64,000 bases of DNA from UBA7657 sp049652985 (GTDB lineage: Bacteria > Pseudomonadota > Alphaproteobacteria > Micavibrionales > Micavibrionaceae): positions 186,001-250,000 of the forward strand of contig JBASFK010000001.1 of NCBI GenBank assembly GCA_049652985.1, read 5' to 3'. The position numbers and the translations under genes were made by a program. The notes beneath the pieces were generated by a model that was given only the letters and a program-made list of their open reading frames with translations, did not search any database and was not told the DNA's origin. This document shows positions 59,300 to 64,000 of the stretch, in pieces. Each line of letters opens with the position of its first letter. Position 1 is the stretch's first letter.

Positions 59300-60037
59300 C
59301 TAAAAGCCGTGCGGCAGGTTTATACCCGCCATGATGCTGCCATATAGTCCCTGGCCCTGTTTTTCCCATTCCGTTTTAAAAACTTGCAAGGCCGGGAATG
59401 TTTTCTGCAGTTTTCCCATCATTCCTTCATGGCGCCCGGCGGGCAGCATTGGAATCCACGTAAGAAAACAGCCTTCCGGCCATTTTTTAACGAGCTTTTC
59501 CATGAAGGCAGGAATCGTTTCGTATTCCTCTTTTAATTCATAGCTCGGATCGATCAACACCACTCCCTTGCGCGGGGTTGGCGGCGACAACGCCAAAACA
59601 CCTTCCAGCCCGTCGCGCTTATGAATCTGGACACGTTCATCGCTTTCTAATCTGCGTTCAAGCGCCGCATATTCCTGCGGGTGCAACTCCATGAGCCGCA
59701 GCTTATCCTGCACGCGTAGCATATGCGCAGCCAGAATGGGCGAGCCCGGATAAAGCGGCGACAATGCGCCGCCATTAAGTTTTTTAATCACCTCCACGTA
59801 ACCGGTCGGAAGCGCTGCGCGCTCGGCCTCGCTCAACGCAAGCCACCCTTCCGCCGCCTCGCCGGTTTTAACCGCCTCCGCCGAAAACAGGTCGTAAACA
59901 CCTCTGCCTGCATGCGTTTCCATGTAAGTGAGCGGCCGCTCTTTGCGCGTCAGAACTTCGAGCACGCGGCACAGCAGGGAATGTTTCTGGATATCGGCCC
60001 GGTTACCCGCGTGATACGCATGCTGATAGGACAGCAT
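59300..60037 (-). CDS. rlmJ: 23S rRNA (adenine2030-N6)-methyltransferase RlmJ
   Basis: A 245-residue methyltransferase that modifies A2030 of 23S rRNA. MLSYQHAYHAGNRADIQKHS is the diagnostic RlmJ N-terminus. PLTYMETHAGRGVYDL is the S-adenosylmethionine site, and VVLIDPSYELKEEYE the catalytic motif. In E. coli the last is DPPYE; the second Pro is Ser here, which usually still supports N6-adenine methylation. The gene follows the small membrane-protein gene by 6 bases on the same strand. Confidence 0.93.
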   Translation of the reverse strand: MLSYQHAYHAGNRADIQKHSLLCRVLEVLTRKERPLTYMETHAGRGVYDLFSAEAVKTGEAAEGWLALSEAERAALPTGYVEVIKKLNGGALSPLYPGSPILAAHMLRVQDKLRLMELHPQEYAALERRLESDERVQIHKRDGLEGVLALSPPTPRKGVVLIDPSYELKEEYETIPAFMEKLVKKWPEGCFLTWIPMLPAGRHEGMMGKLQKTFPALQVFKTEWEKQGQGLYGSIMAGINLPHGF

Positions 60038-60043
60038 CGGCGC

Positions 60044-60406
60044 TTAATCTGCGTACTTGTGAAAAATCACCATCATCGCCGGGAACCCGGCAACGAGCGT
60101 CAACACGCCCCAGCCTATGAAATAATTCATGTGAACCTCGCTGCCGGTCAGCAGGTAAACGATGATCGTCATATACTGCGCGGCATAAGCCAGGGCCACG
60201 ACCAGCACAATGGTGATGAATAGTATTTTACGGCGCAAATCCTTCCACGCCGTACCCAGCACAAACGCCGCGCCCAGGCATACAATGCCGGGCAATACAG
60301 GTTTTATCGAATCGGATATATCCGCCAGGTGAAGCGCGCCAAGTCCAGCGATCACGAAACCGACGACGATAAACCATCTCAATGTTCTTAAGAAAAGTTC
60401 CTGCAT
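60044..60406 (-). CDS. Small four-helix membrane protein
   Basis: A 120-residue protein. ATG 60406 has GGGGGAG seven bases upstream. Four hydrophobic segments are visible (TLRWFIVVGFVIAGLGALHL, ILFITIVLVVALAYAAQYMT and two others), so it is an inner-membrane protein with short loops. A basic patch (AWKDLRRK) lies between helices 2 and 3. No family recognised. It is in an operon with rlmJ, six bases apart, but no functional tie is evident. Confidence 0.7.
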   Translation of the reverse strand: MQELFLRTLRWFIVVGFVIAGLGALHLADISDSIKPVLPGIVCLGAAFVLGTAWKDLRRKILFITIVLVVALAYAAQYMTIIVYLLTGSEVHMNYFIGWGVLTLVAGFPAMMVIFHKYAD

Positions 60407-60553
60407 GCTCTCCCCCGGTTCCCGCACCCATTTTACACGCGGCGGCCCCTTTAATCTATGGGCTATCTGCGGGGTCGTTTTAGGGCTTTACCCGCCATGT
60501 CGTCCGGCCTAATTTAAAATTACTCTGCAATTGCTCCGTAGAAAGGAAAACCG

Positions 60554-61342
60554 ATGAAACCGGTATTTTACATGCTTGCCGCTGCGTTCCTGCTGTTACC
60601 CGCCGCTGCACAGGCCGGTGAAACAGCCGTCTACAACGACGGTGATGTCGAACTGGAAGGTTATTGGTCGCCCAGCACCTGCAAGGAAGGCGCTCCCGCC
60701 CCGGTCGTGCTGGTCGTGCACCAATGGAAAGGCCTTGGCGCCTATGAAAAAAACCGCGCCGATATGCTGGCCGGTGAATGCTACAACGCCTTCGCAGTCG
60801 ACATGTACGGCAAGGGCATCCGCCCCGCTAACAACGACGAAGCCGGCAACGAAGCAACGAAATATAAAAGCGATTCCACCCTCGCCCGCAAGCGCATTAC
60901 CGCCGCGCTGGATTACGCGAAGACCCGCACCGCTATAGACTCATCCAAAATCGCTGTGATCGGCTATTGCTTCGGCGGCACAATAGCGCTTGAGCTCGCA
61001 CGCTCCGGCGCGGATATCGACGGCGCGGTCAGCTTCCACGGCGCGCTGGCTACACCCGCTCCTGTGAAAGAACCGAACGTCATCAAGGCTTCCGTCCAGG
61101 TCCATCACGGTGCCGACGACCCGATGGTGCCGCCTGAGGAAGTGCGCGGCTTCATCGATGAAATGAACGCGGCGAACGCCGACTGGATGGTAACCAAGTA
61201 CGCACATGCCGTCCATTCCTTCACGGAAAAGGAAGCAGGCGACGATCCGTCGAAAGGTGTGGCTTATAATGAAAAGGCCGACAAGCGCTCATGGTCGGCG
61301 ACACTGAATTTCCTGAAGGAAATCTTCATGAACCAGGGATGA
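60554..61342 (+). CDS. Exported dienelactone hydrolase-family protein
   Basis: A 262-residue alpha/beta hydrolase. The signal peptide is MKPVFYMLAAAFLLLPAAAQA-GE, with AAAGGAAAACCG upstream. The nucleophile is the Cys in VIGYCFGGTIALELARSG, the Asp lies in HHGADDPMVPPEE and the His in YAHAVHSFTEKEAG, giving the Cys-His-Asp triad of dienelactone hydrolases. Periplasmic members of this family are common, and their natural ester or lactone substrates are mostly unknown. Stands alone on this strand between reverse-strand genes. Confidence 0.9.
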   Translation: MKPVFYMLAAAFLLLPAAAQAGETAVYNDGDVELEGYWSPSTCKEGAPAPVVLVVHQWKGLGAYEKNRADMLAGECYNAFAVDMYGKGIRPANNDEAGNEATKYKSDSTLARKRITAALDYAKTRTAIDSSKIAVIGYCFGGTIALELARSGADIDGAVSFHGALATPAPVKEPNVIKASVQVHHGADDPMVPPEEVRGFIDEMNAANADWMVTKYAHAVHSFTEKEAGDDPSKGVAYNEKADKRSWSATLNFLKEIFMNQG

Positions 61343-61345
61343 AGG

Positions 61346-61522
61346 TTACGGCACCGCGGGGATTTCTGCATCCGCCACGATCTGCTCCTCGAGATTCTCG
61401 ATGAACATCACCTGTTTGCGCAGCAGGGTTTTATCCGTGGTCACGAACGGCACGGACAGCCATGCCAGGATCATGCAGTACAGAAAAATAATTCCAAACA
61501 CATGAAAATGGAGCGTATTCAT
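61346..61522 (-). CDS. Small membrane protein, 58 aa
   Basis: The ATG follows CAGGAAGGTTAAAA, a strong ribosome site. The product starts MNTLHFHVFGIIFLYCMILA, one membrane helix, continues LSVPFVTTDKTLL and ends in an acidic tail (ENLEEQIVADAEIPAVP). It converges on the hydrolase gene with three bases between stops. No family recognised. The clean start signal and the helix-plus-tail structure argue that it is real. Confidence 0.6.
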   Translation of the reverse strand: MNTLHFHVFGIIFLYCMILAWLSVPFVTTDKTLLRKQVMFIENLEEQIVADAEIPAVP

Positions 61523-61587
61523 TTTTAACCTTCCTGTTCAGTCAATCGACTTAAATCCTGTCTTGCGGTTTCCCGCCCCGGATTTTC

Positions 61588-61971
61588 TCAGTCGTTATCT
61601 CTACTCAGCAAAATCGTTTCCGGGCCCGGCCCGTCCGCATCCGCACGAATGACTTCCTTCGCGTCCATGACAGGCGTATCGCCGTCTTCATCAAATACGC
61701 CCTTGGCGGTAATGTTCATGCCCGGCGCAAAAAGATTACTGATATTTTTTTCATCGACATCGAGATCGTCGAGTTGCACCTCGATCTCGCGGCCTGAATA
61801 ATTTATAAAAAGGCTCTCGCCATCGACCCTCGTTATCGGACCTGAAACGATGCTGTTATCCATTTTGTCGAGGATCAGCGTCTGCTCCGCCGAAGCCGGA
61901 ACAGAAACAAGCATCAAAAGCCCTGCGGCAAATGTAAAAATCGTATAATTCGGTCTGGTCATGAACCGCAA
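61588..61971 (-). CDS. Exported OB-fold-like protein
   Basis: A 127-residue protein with a signal peptide (MTRPNYTIFTFAAGLLMLVS, cleavage after ASA). The start may be codon 1 or the Met at codon 4. The mature part is a small beta-rich domain: GPITRVDGESLFINYSGREI, EVQLDDLDVDEKN, GMNITAKGVFDEDGDTPVMD and AKEVIRADA, which fits the bacterial OB-fold arrangement of short strands. Such exported domains occur in stress-protective proteins. No metal or catalytic residues seen. Located in the periplasm. Confidence 0.65.
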   Translation of the reverse strand: MRFMTRPNYTIFTFAAGLLMLVSVPASAEQTLILDKMDNSIVSGPITRVDGESLFINYSGREIEVQLDDLDVDEKNISNLFAPGMNITAKGVFDEDGDTPVMDAKEVIRADADGPGPETILLSRDND

Positions 61972-62012
61972 ACGGGCGGTAACAGCAAAAGTTCCGGAGG
62001 GGCAATTAAGGG

Positions 62013-62642
62013 CTAAAAAAGCTTGTCGATAGCGTCTTCAGCGTCGTCTTTGATCTTATCGATCTGGTCCCAGATCGTATCATCCTGGCGGATGAACATC
62101 TCGTTATAGCCCGAGCCGATCATACCCTGCCAGCCGGACTCATAACGGCACTTTTCTTTGCGTGTTTTATGAGCCTGCAGGCGAAGCGTATATTGGAATT
62201 TGATAGATTCCAGTTCCGTGCTGCTCATATTAATGCCATCAACATCTACCCCTAAGCGGCTGCGGCCCCACTGGTAGGCGATCAGATCATCCCGGTCTAT
62301 TCTATCTTTGATGCTGCATTTTTTACTGGTCTGCTCGGCTCTCAAAGCCGTTTTCGTCTCGGGGTGAAAACCCTCCTGCCCGGACATACCCGCATCGCTC
62401 AATTTGATATGCGAGGGAAACATGATCGGCTGACCCGTGAATGCCATCAGGTGCGGCGGTCCGGCTTGTTCATGCGTTGCTTGCGGGTCGAATGTCGGCG
62501 GCGGCGGCGCCATTGAGAACTGGGATTCGCTAGAATGAGAGCAACCTGCCATGGCCATCGCAATGACTGCGAGTAAAACGGGGTTTATGCGTTTTCGGCC
62601 TGGCGCGAGGAAAAATCCTGTTTCCACCACACACACTCTCAT
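62013..62642 (-). CDS. Lipoprotein of unknown function, 209 aa
   Basis: An extended signal sequence ends in PVLLAVIAMAMAGC, a lipobox with Cys34. The mature N-terminus is Ser- and Pro-rich (SMAPPPPTFDPQ). Later segments are charged and helical (SSTELESIKFQYTLRLQAHK, DQIDKIKDDAEDAIDKLF), with cysteines in SKKCSIKD and KEKCRYES that may pair. The APPPPTF element recurs as APPPPFM in the neighbouring lipoprotein at 62751, so the two may be related or work together. No function assigned. Confidence 0.7.
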   Translation of the reverse strand: MRVCVVETGFFLAPGRKRINPVLLAVIAMAMAGCSHSSESQFSMAPPPPTFDPQATHEQAGPPHLMAFTGQPIMFPSHIKLSDAGMSGQEGFHPETKTALRAEQTSKKCSIKDRIDRDDLIAYQWGRSRLGVDVDGINMSSTELESIKFQYTLRLQAHKTRKEKCRYESGWQGMIGSGYNEMFIRQDDTIWDQIDKIKDDAEDAIDKLF

Positions 62643-62750
62643 ATCTTAAGAGTACCACGAAAATGGCTGTCACAGCCACTTTCAGGGGTGCAGCGCAAAA
62701 GCGCTGGCCGAAAATTCAGCTAAAATAGGAACGAATTCATGGCGTTAAAA

Positions 62751-63209
62751 CTAGCGACAGGAGACGCTTCTGCGGACCGGCGAAGGCAGCGCGAACGTCA
62801 GCTGGACGGTCATCTGGCCGCCGGAATGCAAGCCGGAGAATCGGTACTCGCTGTCATGCGACGAAGGACCGCCGAAACCGAAGCCGATATTTCCTTCATT
62901 TGAGTTGAAGGCCGGGCTCGTGAAACATTTTCTGGCGGGAACGTTGGCAGGCAGCTCAGCCGAAGGAAAACCCTCCCCCGCGGCTGGCATGATGGAATTC
63001 ATCATCCGGACCATGGCGATTTCAGCCGGAACCGGCGGGCCGTAGGACTGGATGCTGACCATGAAGGGCGGCGGCGGCGCAAGCGCGGCGTTCGGCGTGT
63101 AATTATCGGACGAGCCGCAGCCCGTGACCAGTAATAGTGCGGCGAGCATAAGCGCCGTGAACGCTTCGCGCGAGGAAAAAACGCATGACTGAAGTTTTGC
63201 AGCCCCCAT
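62751..63209 (-). CDS. Lipoprotein of unknown function, 152 aa
   Basis: The signal peptide ends in the lipobox LVTGC (Cys31). The mature part has APPPPFMVSIQSYGPPVPAE, a stretch similar to the neighbouring lipoprotein, then a Gly/Ser-rich segment (NIGFGFGGPSSHDSEYRF) and a hydrophobic strand near the end (GGQMTVQLTFALPSP). Two cysteines (ARKCFTSP and the terminal SCR) could pair. The start follows no very strong ribosome site, so the N-terminus may be a few residues off. Function unknown. Confidence 0.65.
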   Translation of the reverse strand: MGAAKLQSCVFSSREAFTALMLAALLLVTGCGSSDNYTPNAALAPPPPFMVSIQSYGPPVPAEIAMVRMMNSIMPAAGEGFPSAELPANVPARKCFTSPAFNSNEGNIGFGFGGPSSHDSEYRFSGLHSGGQMTVQLTFALPSPVRRSVSCR

Positions 63210-63378
63210 AATCCACCTTTAAAATTTTCGTTTAATTGTTGCTTTTTTCAGCGAGAAACACAGCGTATAAGCTCAGTTATACGCCCGGGGGTTTAAAATA
63301 CTGTTAAAAGCCCGGAAAAAATGCATCCCCGCGCGAAAAACGCACGAAAATAAGACGAAAATGGAGGAATTTTAAAAG

Positions 63379-63537
63379 CTAGCGGTCGATCTCTGCCTTG
63401 ATCTGCTTGCCGCCGATATTGACGTCCAGCACCGTTTCTTTCTGGTTCTGCTCGTAGAAATAGTACCCGGCGGCCAGCGCCACCACGACGATAACCGCGA
63501 TGATGATGTTCTGGTTCTTTTGTGGTGCGTCAGTCAT
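63379..63537 (-). CDS. Small single-helix membrane protein, 52 aa
   Basis: The start MTDAPQKNQNIIIAVIVVVA has GGGAGA about seven bases upstream. One membrane helix (residues about 10-25) is followed by YYFYEQNQKETVLDVNIGGK and QIKAEIDR, a short polar tail that would lie outside. It is 36 bases downstream of the PepSY gene and could be co-transcribed with it. Similar 50-60-residue proteins with the ETVLDVNIGG pattern occur in Alphaproteobacteria, without known role. Confidence 0.6.
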   Translation of the reverse strand: MTDAPQKNQNIIIAVIVVVALAAGYYFYEQNQKETVLDVNIGGKQIKAEIDR

Positions 63538-63573
63538 GTTCAAGTCTCCCGTTCAAATATATGGTTCATAAAT

Positions 63574-64000
63574 CTATGGTTTAGGCTGCGGCCTGCCAAC
63601 AGGCTGCGGTGCGTAAGGTTCCCAGTCCGCGGGGAGATGCCCCGGCGCGGTCGCCTTTTGCTCGTGCGTCTCGACATAGGCGCTCACCACGACCTCGCCG
63701 CTCGCGGCATCGACCAGCACGTCATAAGGCCCGTCATCCGTCTTGAAGGTCACGACATAAACCGGGCGGCCCTCGTAGCTCTGGCGCGAAGCGGTGAACC
63801 CGCTGCTCGCCGGCGCGGCGTCAAAGGCAATGGACGTCGCCATGCGCTCGGTGATTTCCGTGCCGGGCGCCATGGAACCAATTGAATTCTTGACGGCCTT
63901 TTGCGTCGGCACACGCGGCGGCTTCGGGTGCTTCGATTTTTCAGCCTTCCCTTTTTTCTTAGGCGCAGGCGCGGGCGCGTCTTCATAAACGCGCTGCGGC
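63574..64000 (-). CDS. PepSY-domain protein (5' end outside window)
   Basis: The reverse frame is open from the window edge to a stop at 63574, so the N-terminus is missing; about 140 residues are visible. They start with a Pro-Ala and Lys-rich linker (APAPAPKKKGKAEKSKHPKP), and the C-terminal part has the PepSY pattern: a strand-rich SYEGRPVYVVTFKTDDGPYD followed by VLVDAASGEVVVSAYVETHE. PepSY domains inhibit proteases or link envelope proteins. A GTG inside the frame at 63912 is less likely to be the start because the open frame continues upstream without interruption. Confidence 0.75.
   Translation of the reverse strand, partial: PQRVYEDAPAPAPKKKGKAEKSKHPKPPRVPTQKAVKNSIGSMAPGTEITERMATSIAFDAAPASSGFTASRQSYEGRPVYVVTFKTDDGPYDVLVDAASGEVVVSAYVETHEQKATAPGHLPADWEPYAPQPVGRPQPKP

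Overview
The window looks like the chromosome of a free-living alphaproteobacterium. Heme synthesis starts from a C4-pathway 5-aminolevulinate synthase, and the window also carries pyruvate phosphate dikinase, an hrcA-grpE-dnaK-dnaJ block, a CsoR-type metal operon, a bactofilin, and many signal-peptide and lipoprotein genes typical of a diderm. Most genes are GC-rich. A scatter of visibly AT-rich orphan genes and several families of palindromic repeats interrupt them. I see no rRNA, no CRISPR array, no transposase and no integrase. The exact genus cannot be named from the sequence.

Layout. 1-10 kb: an incomplete thiamine-diphosphate enzyme, a response regulator pair with a tiny YjfB-like protein, hemA, a TetR regulator divergent from a PfkB kinase, a large protein with a HicA-like N-terminus, a macrodomain protein and a YejA-like binding protein. 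10-18 kb: a GT9 glycosyltransferase, ygfZ (carrying an in-frame palindrome), ppdK, a probable ADP-ribosyltransferase-fold protein, ispB and a second response regulator. 18.3-21 kb: a five-gene metal operon whose promoter spacer is itself an inverted-repeat operator. 21-28 kb: a Rap1a/Tai-like protein, a detached helicase C-terminal domain with a ProQ-like basic tail, hemW, rdgB and rph. 27-35 kb: hrcA, grpE, dnaK, a J-domain protein, dnaJ and dapB, with two unrelated genes between them. 35-43 kb: an Ada-like protein, a short asparaginase, nth, a bactofilin, uvrC, a pentapeptide-repeat protein, a MarR-like regulator and tRNA-Leu(TAA). 43-46 kb: a PerM-type membrane protein followed by an M42-like peptidase, a RimB-like aspartic protease and RimK. 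47-50.5 kb: a CinA-type domain protein, map, radC and a YafK-type L,D-transpeptidase lipoprotein. 50.5-52.3 kb: an AT-rich pair, a SIR2-like (DUF4917-type) protein with a single-pass membrane protein, which is the best candidate here for an undescribed system. 52.5-57.3 kb: purB, bacterioferritin, two Bfd-type ferredoxin genes, a periplasmic cyclophilin and a GH13 glucosidase whose first codons contain a terminator hairpin. 57-64 kb: small envelope proteins, rlmJ, acetyltransferases, a dienelactone hydrolase and an incomplete PepSY protein.

Working together. Iron and heme appear repeatedly (hemA, hemW, bfr, two bfd genes under a Fur-like site, ygfZ, nth). The metal operon couples an exported metal-binding protein, a MerT-like membrane protein, a permease and their own sensor. 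M42-RimB-RimK looks like a module that adds and removes C-terminal glutamates. Palindromic repeats sit at gene 3' ends, twice supplying the stop codon, and once lie inside a reading frame.
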